Below are positions 23,403 to 35,442 of a stretch of DNA of 64,000 nucleotides, piece by piece. Source of the DNA: Exophiala sp. HKRS030 (lineage: Eukaryota; Ascomycota; Eurotiomycetes; Chaetothyriales; Herpotrichiellaceae). Position numbers and translations under genes: made by a program. The notes below the pieces were generated by a model. The model did not search any database, had not been told where the DNA came from, and saw nothing but the letters and a program-made list of their open reading frames with translations. Within the stretch, counting starts at the first letter, position 1, and the number at the start of each line of letters is the position of its first letter. Where the stretch lies: assembly GCA_023897205.1 (NCBI GenBank), contig JAHWDD010000003.1, positions 2,173,665-2,237,664 of the forward strand, in the 5' to 3' direction.

Positions 23403-24574
23403 ATGCAATTCGCGATACCACCTCGCAAGACGTCGCAGCCTCCCCTCTACGCACGCACCAATGCCAGTGCATCCGCCGCTTATAAACGACGAAGGCAGTT
23501 ACAGTTGCTAGGTTACATAGTACTTGGCCTCCTCACATTCTACCTGACTCTGAGCTTCTGCTTCTCGGGATGGAGCGAAGACGCTGAAGATGGCTCAGCT
23601 GTTATCGAGGGCCACCAGGACGTGGTGCTGGTCACCATCTTCGACAGCAAAACCATGAGTGACGACTATATGAAGATTGTCAAGGTGAATAGAGAAGACT
23701 ATGCTGCCCGTCATGGTATGAACAATTTGCCGGTCTACCCATGTAGGTTAGTTGAAGCATGCTAAGGTTCCTGCCAGGCTACAAAACCTTCTACACCGAC
23801 GTCTCGGGCTACAGCAAATTGGTCGACCCAGCACCCTCCTCGTGGACAGTCATACCAGCACTCCGGCATGCGCTAACAGACCATCGGTCGAGCGAATGGT
23901 TCTGGCAGCTGTCCGCCGACGCCTTGATCACGAACCCTGCCTTGTCGCTCGAGTCTCACGTCCTGCAACCCCTCGAATCGCTCATGCTGAAAGACATACC
24001 TGTCGTACCGCCAGACTCGGTGATACACACATTTTCCCACCTGAGGCCTTCTCGAACGCACCTGATCCTGTCACAGGATATGGACAACCTCGCCCACACC
24101 TCTTTCCTCCTCCGCAATACTCCCTTCACGCCCTCGACTCCAGACAATTGGGCACAGTATCTGCTCGACGCCTGGTTTGACCCGTTGTACCGAGCATACT
24201 CGTTTCAGAAGGCGGAAAATCATGCCCTCGAACATATTGTCCAGTGGCATCCCACGATCCTAGCCAAGCTCGTCCTGATAGAGCAACGGCGTTTCAACTC
24301 GTACAACTACGCAACACCACCGGTGCGTAATGGAGATGGCAACCTTCGAACGCACGATAGTATGTGGCAAGAAGGAGACTTTGTTGTGAACCTGAAAGGT
24401 TGCAGAGAAAATGACAAGCGGAACTGTGAAGAAGAAATGAGACACTACTTGGCCATGTGGGAGAAAGAGATTGAGAAACTAGATGGCAAGGCACCAGCAC
24501 ATGTTGGCCCTGCCCAACCAAAACCACAACCTAAAGAGGAGAAATCGCCGGGGAACCCTGCAGCAGCAGCTTAA
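23403..24574 (+). CDS. Glycosyltransferase family 34 protein (Mnn10/Mnn11-like alpha-1,6-mannosyltransferase)
   Basis: Exons 23403..23715 and 23778..24574 (62-bp intron, GTATGA donor, GCTAAG branch site, CAG acceptor) encode 369 aa. The junction yields NREDYAARHGYKTFYTDVSG, the GT34 signature region. A type II membrane anchor spans about 33-54 (QLLGYIVLGLLTFYLTLSF) after a basic RRR, placing the catalytic domain in the Golgi lumen. Downstream are EWFWQLSADALITNP, HLILSQDMDNLAHTSFLLRN and the HDSMWQEGDFVVNLKGC block typical of the family. Mnn10 and Mnn11 belong to M-Pol II, which extends the alpha-1,6 mannan backbone of N-glycans. The metal-binding D-x-D position reads S150-A151-D152 here, so the first Asp is replaced; this may be a non-catalytic or altered subunit. 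Assignment to Mnn10 or Mnn11 is not made. The Pro/Lys-rich tail is low complexity. Confidence 0.88.
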
Positions 24575-25003
24575 GCCCTTGAGTGATAGTGATGCTGTTC
24601 AGTATCAGGCTTCTATGGGGTCGGGGCGAAGTCGTCCACTTCGGCGGGGCGTGGTGCTTTATTAGGAGCAATAAAGATGTCAACATCATTCCAGGTGCTA
24701 TACGAAGTGAATACCATAAGACCATCATCGGTGCCTCTTGGTACCAGCAGGAGCTGCGTCCAAGGCTGTTTTTCCAGCATAGCGAACGGCGAAGTCGATT
24801 CCAAATGTACTAACAGAAATAGAACAAAATGAGATTACCAAGATTTCTTACAGGCTCTTCAACACGCTCACACGTTGACTCCGTCAAGGGACAGGCGTAC
24901 AGATCTACTGTATTTTCCTCCTCATCTCAAATCGAGTATCTCGTCCTCGGTCGTTCGTGAATGGGAGATGTAATTGAGCGATGAGAAGCGGAAGACAGAC
25001 TGT
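24575..25003. other. Intergenic region between convergent genes
   Basis: A 429-bp spacer holding the 3' flanks of the GT34 and M20 genes. I see nothing else in it. Confidence 0.6.
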
Positions 25004-26654
25004 TCAAGCGAAATCGCCTCGTTCGGCCCGCATCTTGTCGTATCTCAGCACTGCCCCGAGCAGGACTTGTGCTCCAATGGCACTACTTACTGTCAGCAAA
25101 ATTCGCCTGTGGTCATAGTTGTAAATGGCACTCACCAATCTTCTGGACTGCAATATTCTACGGGGTTGTGACTGATGCCGTCCTTGGTGGGAGTGAAGAT
25201 CATGCTGGTTGGGCATCGGCGGTTTGTATAGCAACTGTCATGTCCTGCGCCGCTGATCATGTATCTCCAAAGCTGGCCATCGTCGGCGGTCATGGGTAGT
25301 TCCTGTACCACTTCTTTGGCGCTTGCTTCGACAGCGGCGATGCAGTCGGCATGGAAATTGACCGCAGGGCTGTCGACTAATTCCTTCCATTCGATCTTAC
25401 ATCCCTTCTCGCTCTCTTTCTCCGCAATCCTTGAGAAGGCGGTCCTGCATGATTTTTCGATCTCGGCCAGTTTGTCGTCTTGGGTGTGCCGAATGTCGAG
25501 CGTGAAGGTTACCGTATGAGCCATGGTGTTGATCGAACCGGGTTGACCAGTCACTATACCCGTCGTGGACAGGCCTCCATGTTCCTTGGAGATCTTGTTG
25601 GACTCGACAATCAACTTTGCGGCACAAAGCATCGAGTCCATTCGAGCATGGTAAGGAGTCGTTCCAGCATGAGAATCACGGCCCTTGACGGTTATTTCAA
25701 ACCATTTAAAAGCCTGCACTCCTACGGGGCGTCAGCTGAAACTAGCCCACTCGTGCCTGAGTGAACCTACCTTTGACGACCCCTACCCTTCTCTTCTCAA
25801 TCTCGAGACTTGGCCCCTGTTCAATGTGCACCTCAAAGTGACAAGCCATGGGAAATGCTTTGTAGGATGCTGGCTGTTCACCCAGGTACCCAATTCGCTC
25901 GAGCTCCTGCTTCATCGTCCGCTTCTCCCCGTCTTCGCCGGAAGGGGAGACCTCGGCAAGGTTCCACGCTGTCTCTAGAGGCACTGCTTCTGCCCATACA
26001 CCGGAAGATACGGCCATCATTGGAAACCTGGCGCCTTCCTCGTTGGTCCAGTTCACTACACCGATGCTTCCTTCGGTCTCCATGTTGTTCTCGTGCAAGA
26101 CTTTGAGAACCTCGAGAGCCGAGTTGACACCCAAGATGCCGTCGTAGCGCCCACCGGTTGGTTGCGTATCCAGATGTGATCCCATCATGATCGGAGGCGC
26201 CTCAGAGTTCCTACCAGGCCGTACAGCGAAGAGGTTCCCCATCTGGTCAACGCTGGTTTTGCAGTTCAGCGTCTCGGCTGTCGCGAGAAACCAGTCTCGG
26301 ATCTGCTTGTCCGCGTCGTTCAAGCTTAATCTGGCCATGCCAGTCTCGGTCGGATGGCTGACATATGCTTTCAGTTCGAGAACATTGGGGTCAAAACGTA
26401 TTAGGGTGTACGTACTCTCCATATCGATGTGCAGCACCATACTTGCAGCCGGTATGTATTGCGTCCATGAGTCGTGACTCGTTGACTTTCAAAGAAGAAA
26501 AGTCATGCTTAGAGTACGTCCCATTGACACCATTCGTTCCGTTGACCCCGTTGGTGGCCATTGTTCTGATATGGGTTGATCTGCCGTTGACGAACGCTCC
26601 TAAAGATCTTGATATGACTTTGCCCAAGGCCGTAATTGAGACAGAGGCGGACAT
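25004..26654 (-). CDS. M20-family N-carbamoyl-amino-acid hydrolase / beta-ureidopropionase / allantoate amidohydrolase-like enzyme
   Basis: Four exons: 26654..26416, 26357..25771, 25721..25136 and 25082..25004. Introns are 58, 49 and 53 bp, and the protein is 496 aa. The junctions restore RYGDHPTETGMARL, VVKGVQAFKWFEITV and SPEDCAIGAQVLLG, which are continuous in relatives. Metal-site residues are visible: H141 and D143 in GSHLDT, D152 in GRYDG, E186/E187 in TNEEGARF, the HFEVHIEQGP block, and the late histidine in DGISHNPVEYC. Enzymes of this group hydrolyse N-carbamoyl amino acids, ureidopropionate or allantoate; the substrate cannot be told from sequence. The first 31 residues (from MSASVSITALGKVISRSLGA) are rich in Ser, Arg and hydrophobics and lack acids, like a mitochondrial presequence. 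A second ATG at 26561 (MATNGVNG) would give a form without it. Confidence 0.9.
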
Positions 26655-27668
26655 GAGACGAAGAAGCAAGTTTTAATAAATATTTAAACACAATAACGAA
26701 AACTCGACTCCTCTTCAATTGCCGGCATACGAGCGCCCTCTACGCTGTACGGCAGCCGATAGCTGGTGGACATGTCCGAATCTCCTGGTCTGTCGAGACT
26801 TACGGCGAGTGAAGACTGGGTGGACTTGAGCGCTGGGAGGAAGACCGAGTGGACGTTCGGTTTATTAGGCGAAGAACCAGATGAGTCCTCGTATCGTACT
26901 CCGTAGAGCCTCGCTAAATGGACACTGAAAATCTAAACCCCGGATTTGCTCTCGTTTACTAAGGATCATGGCTTCAATGGCCACCCAGGGGAGAACAGCT
27001 CTTTACCTTGGATAAATGATTGACCATTCGCCGAGGAACGAACACTTGAACGTCTCCTCTCCCGCTTCATCCCTTACATATACTATTTGGCCGGACTTCT
27101 CATTCAGCCGTAACAACACGCGCACGTACTCCGTACGCCTGGGGGAATATTTTGCTTACCACATCATGCATGGTCCGTCTGTCTTCAACTCTGGTTTGCA
27201 CCTAGCCTCGTGATTTGTACCAGGTAAGGTATGCATCTTGAAGGCTGTTCAATACGTCTGGCAAGTAGAATATACTATGCGTCTATTTCCTCGGGTCACA
27301 CGAATCCGTAAATTCGCACTGACATGTTGTCGCCGGCCAGCGCAGACCTCAAATCAGGCTCAGTTGGAACCCTAGTGAACAAATAAAAACATCCCACAAA
27401 TATTTGTTCAACCTCAGCCTCATTCTTCCGTTATACCATCACTCGTATTCATCTCATCTTTCAACTCCCTTATTTTGCCCTCTTGCATGTGGCTTATCTT
27501 CTTCAGTCCTTCCACTCATTTTCATTCTTTTCTTTTCTTTTGTGGTCGTTCCTCCCCTTCAACAAAAGTTGTTGCTTTGAGATATCCCTAAATTTTGGAC
27601 AACATTTATATCTACAAACTTGCGCTGATGGTTCCCACCACTTTCCCATACAACTCGGAACTTCAACC
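26655..27668. promoter_or_regulatory. Divergent promoter region, M20 gene and SET gene
   Basis: One kilobase between divergent genes. It carries two GTACTCCGTA-type motifs (26896-26905 and 27126-27136) and a pyrimidine-rich tract (about 27400-27560) just upstream of the SET gene, usual for fungal 5' leaders. No gene is recognised. Confidence 0.55.
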
Positions 27669-29859
27669 ATGGAGCCAGACAACACCAAGCTGCAACCAGA
27701 CGTCGTTGAGACCAGACATGGAAGTTCGACACCACCTTTGCACATGAACAACACTGCCGAACCGGAAGCGGACATCTTCCACGGCCACCGCCGCCTTGTT
27801 GACTGGGTTCTTGCCAACAACGGCTATTTCCATCCTCATGCACAAATTGCGTTTAGTAGGCGCAAGGGCTTTCATGCTGTGGTTGCTAACGGAGAACATG
27901 TCTCTGCTGGGACACGGGTCGCAAGTTGTCCCATATCGACCACCATATCGGTTCTCAATGCTCTTGAAATTCACCCATTCCAGAGTCACGGTACTCGTTT
28001 CCCAGAAGGCTTTCTCCGCAGGCAGCGGAAGAATCCCGAGTCTTTACAGACTTTCTTCTTGATGGAGCAGCTTGTCCTTGGCGAACAGTCGTGGTGGGCG
28101 CCCTACATAGCCACCTTGCCCACTGTGCAAGAGGTTATGGATCAGCAGTTCGACGAGGAAAAAGACCTGATCTGGCTGCAAGGCACCAATCTTCCAGGAG
28201 GAATATCTGAGAGGATTTCGAAGTGGAAGGAGATGTACCTGTGTGGACTTGATGAACTGAAGGAGTTACAGTGGCAAAATGCCCTCACAGGCGAGTACAC
28301 GTGGTAAGGCTTACACATTCGTCATATGTGCAACGGCTGATGTCAACTGTAGGCCGAGATTCCTATGGGCAGCAACCATATTCGGTAGCCGTTCTTTCAC
28401 TTCTCAAGTCCTGGACGACACTGAACCGGCAGAGCAGGCTCGCCACAGCTATCGTGAGAGTGGGACTGAAAGTGACCCCAACGGGCTCGTACACTTGTTC
28501 TCTCAGCGATTCGCTGTTCTTCTTCCATTGATGGACTTGTTGAATCACAAACCAGGAGCGCAGGTCGAATGGCAAGCTCGGTTCAACTTCGTCGGTCTTC
28601 AACTTTTGGAGAGTTACGAGTCCGAACAAGAGCTCTACAACAACTATGGCCCTCGAGAGAATGAAGGTTTGCTGCTGGCGTACGGCTTCACGGTCCCAGA
28701 TAATCCGTTTGATCATCTGGTAATCAGCATCAGAACTCCTCCAGGCTCACCACTGGCACTTACGCATACTTGGCAACAAGATCCTAGATCTGATCCAGAG
28801 CGGAGATGCTATATTTTTGATTGCCATCATCCTCGATCAACATCTGCGACATTGCTCGAGACATCTTTGTTTTCCTTTGACCTTCTGGACAGCATTTCAG
28901 TGCTTTGCGCAAACGAGCGGGAACTTCAGATGATGCTGTACGGGAAGCAGACCCTGATGAGCTATTGTCTCGGCGACAAGCCAAAGTTCGAAGACGGCCG
29001 CATAGTCCTGGCGACGATTAGCCAATTACTCATGGACTGCTCTGAGAGGGCATCAAGACTCAGGGCGACTGACCCTTCTCGATTTGAACCTCCTCTGCTA
29101 CCTGAGAATCTCAAACAGCAGAATGCAAAGACATACCGAGACAGCCAACTGAACATCGTGGAGACGGCAATAGCAATTTGCAAGTTCGTGCTCATATTTG
29201 CTACAAACGAAGACTCCAGGGAGATGATCCAGAATAAATTGCAGCGAGAGTTATCAGATCGAGTTTTCACCAATTTGCACCAACTTCTCGAACGTCACCA
29301 AAGTCAATTGACTCACTCATTTGAGCTCTTAACGCCGTCTGGCATCCTCGACATGCTTTCGCCCGAGTTGTCGACATCTTTGCAAAATTGTATATCCCGC
29401 ATCAAAACCAACCATGAGATTGCAGCAGGAGGAGGAGAAATGTCACAAATGAACGTCGACAAGGTTCATCACACAGTGATTCTTGCCGCCCTTTACGAGG
29501 AATACTTGCATGGTGTGAAGTTGCCACGCAGAATAACCCAATGGCTGAAACAATTGGCAGAATGGTATCCTCTGGATTCCGAATCGTGGGCATATGTCCC
29601 TGGACCGGGACCTTGGGATCCAGGTGAAGAACCCCCTTCCGGGCTCATGGATTTGCTGGCTGCTAGAGCTGCTATGTCGCCTACATTTCCTGCTGAATCC
29701 AACGTCAAGAGATGGATGAAGCCGGAGAAACTCTGCTGGGGTTGGAACGTGATCGAGGAACAAAATGTCAGAGTCCCGGCAAGCATCTTGGGACAGGCTG
29801 AGACGGAGAATTCTGGCCAGAGCGAGGGGAGGATATTGATCTATTGGCAAAAATACTAG
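27669..29859 (+). CDS. SET-domain protein (Rubisco-LSMT/SETD6-like lysine methyltransferase)
   Basis: Exons 27669..28303 and 28353..29859 (49-bp intron, GTAAGG donor, TGTAG acceptor) encode 713 aa; the junction gives GEYTWPRFLWAATIFGSR. The ATG at 27669 has a good context and is the first in frame; the upstream open frame has no ATG. The N-terminus (about 38-95, LVDWVLANNGYFHPHAQIAF) is the first part of a split SET domain. The catalytic part follows: LLPLMDLLNHKPGAQVEW (about 270-285) with the SAM-binding N-H pair, and YNNYGPRENEGLLLAYGF (about 308-325) with the active-site tyrosine. The remaining residues fit the helical Rubisco-LSMT substrate-binding domain. Such enzymes methylate lysines on non-histone targets, often ribosomal proteins. 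The substrate here is unknown. Confidence 0.87.
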
Positions 29860-30343
29860 AACCAGATGGAATGATATGAAAAGCGATACTTAGACTTGAA
29901 GTATTTCCACGATGCCTTTGTCCCTCCAGCTCATATTCTTGACCTGGGCATGGACAAAAATTTTCTCATATTCTATTTCCTCTTGTTTCCAAGTGTCTAT
30001 ATATATCTCGGCAATCGCTCTCGTCTACGGTGGAGAAAAACCCCTGACCCGTCAAGTTTCGCTACCGATGTTGTACTCCGACGAAGCATTTTGTTTTATA
30101 CAGTGCACCATACACCGCCTCAGGTGCTGGCTTGAGCTTCCCGCCCAATCAGCAATGCGGCTTTTAGAAGCAAGACGACATTGATGAATTCGGCAGAACA
30201 TCTCTCTCGGTTACGACTCGCTGTGTGTCGTCCATCCCCCTTCCTCGGTGCTGGCATTTTACCAACGCTTCTGCTGCCTCCCGTTCAGTCCTGCCGTATA
30301 CCTTTCTTCTGCAGAAGCAGCAGCTGGAGCAGCAGCAACAACC
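29860..30343. promoter_or_regulatory. Upstream region of the complex I 51-kDa gene
   Basis: A 484-bp spacer between two plus-strand genes. An upstream in-frame extension exists from about 30248 but has weak start context. CAG-rich sequence (30310-30340) directly precedes the chosen ATG. Confidence 0.5.
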
Positions 30344-32063
30344 ATGATCGTTCGGCCCGCTGCCACGAGAAGCGTGGCAAAGGCCGCCGCAAGAACAGCA
30401 GCTTCTTCAGTTTCGAGACCTCTCGCCGCCACCAACAGCAGCAGCTCATCCCTCCGAACCCGCTCCTACGCCACCGTCCAGGAAGGCCAGCCCCAGCAGC
30501 GCCGGTATGGCGGCCTCAAAGACCAAGACAGAATATTCACGAACCTCTACGGCCACCATGGCTCCGACCTCAAGTCCGCCATGAAGTACGGAGACTGGTA
30601 CAAGACGAAGGACATCATACTCAAGGGTCACGACTGGCTGATAAACGAGATCAAGGCATCTGGTCTGAGAGGAAGAGGAGGTGCCGGGTTCCCTTCAGGC
30701 TTGAAATTTGTGCGTCCACACTCGTGCTGCTTCTTTGTGTGCGTGTGACTTGTGACAACTAATCTCGCTAACTTTTATTTCTTCAAAAAAAAAACAGTCA
30801 TTCATGAACTTCAAAGGCTGGGAAGAGGACAAGCGCCCTAGATACCTTGTCGTCAACGCCGACGAGGGCGAACCCGGGACGTGCAAGGACCGAGAAATCA
30901 TGCGAAAGGACCCCCACAAACTCGTCGAAGGATGCCTGGTGGTCGGTCGCGCGATGAACGCCACGGCCGCGTACATTTACATCCGAGGCGAATTCTACCA
31001 CGAGGCGACGGTGCTACAACGGGCGATCCAAGAAGCGTACAAGGAAGGTCTGATCGGCAAGAACGCCTGCGGCTCTGGTTACGACTTTGACGTCTACCTC
31101 CACCGCGGCATGGGCGCGTACGTGTGCGGCGAGGAGACGTCGCTGATCGAGTCGCTGGAGGGAAAGGCCGGCAAGCCGCGCCTGAAGCCCCCCTTCCCCG
31201 CCGCCGTCGGCCTCTTCGGGTGCCCGTCGACCGTGACCAACGTCGAGACGGTGGCCGTGTGCCCGACCATCGCCCGCCGGGGGGCCAAGTGGTTCGCCGG
31301 GTTCGGGAGGGAACGAAACCAAGGCACGAAGCTCTTCTGCATCTCGGGACACGTCAACAACCCGTGCACGGTCGAGGAGGAGATGTCGATCCCGCTGCGC
31401 GAGCTGATCGAGAAGCACTGCGGAGGCGTGCGCGGCGGCTGGGACAACCTCCAGGCCATCATCCCCGGAGGCTCGTCGACGCCGATCCTGCCGAAACACG
31501 TCTGCGACGACCAGCTGATGGACTTTGACGCCCTCAAGGACAGCCAGTCCGGCCTGGGCACGGCCGCGGTCATCGTCATGGACAAGTCGGCCGACGTGGT
31601 CAGGATGATCGCCCGGTTGAGCCAGTTTTACAAGCACGAGAGTTGCGGGCAGTGCACGCCGTGTCGAGAAGGCAGTGCCTGGACGGCCAAGATGATGGAG
31701 AGGTTCGAAAAGGGTCAAGCAAAGGCTAGAGAGATTGACATGATTCAAGAACTTACGAAGCAGGTCGAAGGTCATAGTATTTGTGGTGAGTTTCCTCTTT
31801 CCTTCTTCCTTGTCCCTTTGATCTACGTCGGTCCTCCCAATGCTGTACAGTACACACAAGCTGACCATCATGTTACTGTTTTGTCATACACAGCCCTAGG
31901 TGAAGCTTTCGCGTGGCCCATTCAAGGTCTCATCAGACATTTCCGACCGCAGCTCGAGGCCAAGATCAAAGGTTACGCGACCACCAACGGCGCCGAACCT
32001 TTGGCCGGCGGATGGGAACCCGATTCCGCAAAGAAGGGGATTTTGGTGTCTCCGGGAATGTAG
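30344..32063 (+). CDS. nuo51: NADH:ubiquinone oxidoreductase 51-kDa subunit (NDUFV1 / NuoF), mitochondrial
   Basis: Exons 30344..30709, 30798..31785 and 31894..32063, with 88- and 108-bp introns, encode 507 aa. The N-terminus ([20 protein letters not shown]) is a Ser/Ala/Arg-rich presequence with a likely processing site near RSYATVQ. FMN-binding glycines are in [18 protein letters not shown], and the NADH site includes [17 protein letters not shown]. The N3 4Fe-4S cluster is ligated by C405, C408 and C411 ([12 protein letters not shown]) and C451; the fourth cysteine ends exon 2 as HSIC and is followed, across the intron, by ALGEAFAWP. The subunit accepts hydride from NADH in the matrix arm of complex I. 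All key residues and the usual length are present. The reading frame is unusually GC-rich in the third position around 31,100-31,600. Confidence 0.97.
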
Positions 32064-32565
32064 GAGAATCGGGGGGTTTTTGGGTTGCTGACGTGTTTCT
32101 GTTTTCCGACCTAGCCTGGTCTTGTGACTACTACTTGCTCGGTCCGGGTGGTGTTCCGTAACGTAAAACAAAAAAATGAACATGAAACCTGAACTGTGAG
32201 AATGATTCTTTTTGTGGTGTGATAAACATTGATGAGATGTGTACGCGTAGGATACAGTAGTACTCCAGGCTAACACTTCCATCTAGAAACTCCGTACCAA
32301 ATAATAGGAGGGCCATCGTAGACTCATGGATGGTCCTTGGATCCTCGAGCTAGGTAGGCAGGTAGACGGGGAGGCAGGGTGCCCAGAATTCATGAGGTGT
32401 GTGTGTTATTTGATTCTGCCTAATAATTCGTGTTCAAGGCCAGCATTATACAATATCGTTGCCATGTTCCAAGACAGATGATTTTCCGTATCTGGCTTGT
32501 GCAAATCCTCCCGAAAGAGGCATCGCCAAATCTGATCACTTGCACTCCCTCCCTCCCTCACTCAC
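32064..32565. other. Intergenic region between convergent nuo51 and rxt3
   Basis: A 502-bp spacer with both 3' flanks and one ACTCCGTAC motif (32289-32297). No gene is seen. Confidence 0.6.
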
Positions 32566-35442
32566 TCATGCCGCAGCAACGGCAAGTTGTCTGATCCAAT
32601 CCCCAGGGCTTTGACCCACGTCCAGGTTGGCTGATTTCTCGCCCTTTCCCTTTACTGAATTCTCCGGCTCGACCGCGGCTTTGCCTGTTGCATCCTTGCC
32701 TAGACTGCTAGAGCTCCTCTCCATGGCCGTGGCGGTGGCTTTCTTCGTCCGTCTCGCTTCTTCTTTCCTCTCTTTCAGCTTGGCCGCTGCCCTTGCGAGC
32801 CTCTCCTTCTCGAGCTGCAGCCCTCGCTGACGCTCAATCAATTCCCGGTGTAACCTCTCTCGCTTCTCTTTGCCGGTCCGTCCGACCCGCTTGACTTCGA
32901 CACCATCGTTGACAGCTTCACATTTCAGGACCATGAAGCTGACGCCGTCGTGAGGTGCTGTGCTTGACTGAGTGGAAGATGGCGGTGGACTACCTGAACC
33001 TTGTTGCTCTTCTGGCCAACTTCGTGACCTAACGCCAAACCGCGCACTTCCCGCATATTTCTCCAGCTGAGGCAAAACCAGAAGTGTGATATGCAAGTCT
33101 TTGTTCTCATCCACAGCCTTGGGTTTCTCCGGTGCCGGGCTGCCTTCTATCCTGGGATTCTGTTCTTCTATAACTTTTTCCAGGAGAGCCTCATCGATCC
33201 CCGGCGGATGTACTGAGCTAATAAACCCCGAATGTATCGCGGCGGCTACTGGGTCAGAGTCATCCGTATAGATGCCCGAGCCCCACAGATAGCGCTCGGC
33301 ACAAATCAAGCCTCGTTCGCGCTCTCGTAACCAGACCCGAGGAACCCGAACGGTATATGTGCAGTTTATTTTGTCTGCTTCGTTAAAGACCGGTAGAAGA
33401 TTGGGTCGTATCGAGACATCAAATTTTGGAGAGCTTGGCTTATCCATGTCGACCGATGTCACGTCGGGATCGTATTTGTAGAAACCAAGATGCCGCCGTT
33501 TGTTTCGTTGGGCCATGGCAACCACATTCGAGATCCTGATGGTCCTCTTGGGTCTTGATAGTAAACCATGATCTGTTACTGAAGATTGTCGTTGCAGTGC
33601 ATTCAACGAGGGATGAGATGTCGGAGTGCCTGTGCGACGGATTGTACCAAGAGCATTCTTTCGTGCAGTCTCCTCGAGATCCAACTTGTACGAGTGTTGA
33701 TATTTACCCCTCTTGCCTCTGCCGGGTGCTGCTTTTTTTGTTTCGCCTGTGTCGCTCTCGGCCCTAGCATCTTCGTCAAAGGTCTTGCGGCTGCGCTTGC
33801 CCATGCCAGACGCGCTCCGAGACATCTTCATCAGGTTCTCTTCACTCAACCGAGCATTGGTCTCGCTTTGTTTGAAAGGACTGGCGGGCAGGGGTTGTGG
33901 CGTGGGTGTTGGGTTGGCGGACGTCGTACCGAGGCCGCTGCCAATTCCAGAGAAAACTCGGCCATGCTCGCTCTTGATACCCGCATCCGGCACTGGCGTT
34001 TGGGCCTGAGCCCCTTGCACAGCTTGAGGGAGAGGAGAATATCTACCTCGTTTGGACTCGTTGGACAAACCAAGAATCGCTCTATGTTGTGACAGTTCAT
34101 CACTGCCCTTACGAACCTGGTCATCTAGTGTTCCCTGTTGTGAGGCAACCGATCCAGCGAAGGGCGAATAGGCTCGATTTCTCAGGCGATCTCCCAGCAC
34201 TGATCGATCACTCTGAGATTGGACCGAATCTTGTCTCGCCATGGCATGAGCACCGTAAGAAGGTTCCGCTGAAGGGCCGAAAGGACTGTGATATGACCGT
34301 GGATCATGACCATTTTGCTGCGGCCGTCGTAATTCTGGTGATTGAGATTGCTTGTAAGGTCGCTCAATAGGTCCTGACGTGGGCTGTGAGAGAGGGCCGG
34401 TATGGAGATTTCTTGAAAGATTTGTTGGTTGTTGTTGACCATATCCATAAGGCCCACTATAGCCATTGTGACGCGGAGGGTCGATGCCACTCATGGCTGG
34501 GTGACTGGATCGGTCCAGGTGTCCTAGGGATGGGGGGATACTCTCAGGGCGGGTTGGAGGTGGAGGGGCGACAGACAAGGAGGTTGCGATACTCGGTTGT
34601 GGCTGACTCTCTGGCCTCTGCAAGATGCCGCTGATACTAGTGCGACGATTATGCTCTTCAAACTCATCTTTTGGAGGTATTGAAGCACCAAAAGAGGGCG
34701 ATGGGTATGCATTTGTAGGTGGTCCACTTCGCGGTTGTGTTTCGTAGAATGGTCCGGGTCCCTGGGTCATGGTTCCTGAACTCGAGCGGTGAGGTCTTGA
34801 GCCAGAGGATGGGTTCCCGAACCGGTCTGGAGTTTTCGATCTTGGCTTGTATGTATATTCACCAAGGTTCGGCTTCGAAGAATATTGGGGTGGTGACATG
34901 ACCGCACCTAATGACATGGACGGACCAGAGCCCGATGGCTGCCGCGAAGGTGTATGGGATGTCTGGCCATGGTGATGATGATACTGGTCATGCGCCGGTT
35001 TCTCAGGTTCACCACCTAACATTGACGATATCGACATGCTACTTCCCGGTCTCTTGTGTGGTGGTGGAGGGCCATTGTTCGCGGTTGATCCTGAAGAAGG
35101 ATATGGGAGAGGAGGTTGAGGAAATCTCGGGGGAGGAAAATGTTGTTGTGGTGATGGCGGAAGCATTGATCGCGACTGCGGCCCGTACATTGAAGACTGA
35201 TTGTGTGCTTCGGGATAGCCTGGATCAGAGACAAGGTCAGAAAATCGTATGCACTTGTACCCTACTAAAAACAGAGAAGGAGTCGAGAAATAGTTGCGTC
35301 GCAGTCATGACTTGGCGCATGCACTTTTGCTCTTCCAGACAATTTTGTTGGCAAGCGTTGCAAGGTAGGAGCACATACCGTTGTATGATCGCGGTGGACT
35401 ATTGGGGGCGTTGTAGGAGGGAGAATGGCTAGGCATCGCCAT
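32566..35442 (-). CDS. rxt3: Histone-deacetylase complex subunit Rxt3
   Basis: Exons 35442..35379 and 35219..32566 (159-bp intron) encode 905 aa from the ATG chosen here (MAMPSHSPSYNAPNSPPRS). The first ~500 residues are Pro/Ser/Gln/His-rich and disordered. A basic patch (PGRGKRGKYQHSYKL) precedes the Rxt3 domain at about 600-735, recognised from CTYTVRVPRVWLRERERG, RYLWGSGIYTDDSDPVAAAI and HSGFISSVHPPG. A Lys/Glu/Arg coiled coil lies near 790-850. Rxt3 is a subunit of the large Rpd3 deacetylase (Rpd3L), which represses transcription. The 5' end is uncertain. The reading frame continues upstream of this ATG (codons for QYFPQQPPHHHPVDHTHAYE) to a convincing acceptor at about 35565 (TTCCACAG), so one or more 5' exons, coding or untranslated, probably lie further upstream. 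I could not place them. Confidence 0.87.

Noticed and set aside
27483..27668. N-terminal extension of the SET protein
   Set aside because: The frame is open but begins with TTG and has no ATG before 27669. The sequence is a pyrimidine-rich leader.
31014..31871. 285-codon minus-strand frame
   Set aside because: Antisense shadow of the GC-rich exon of nuo51.
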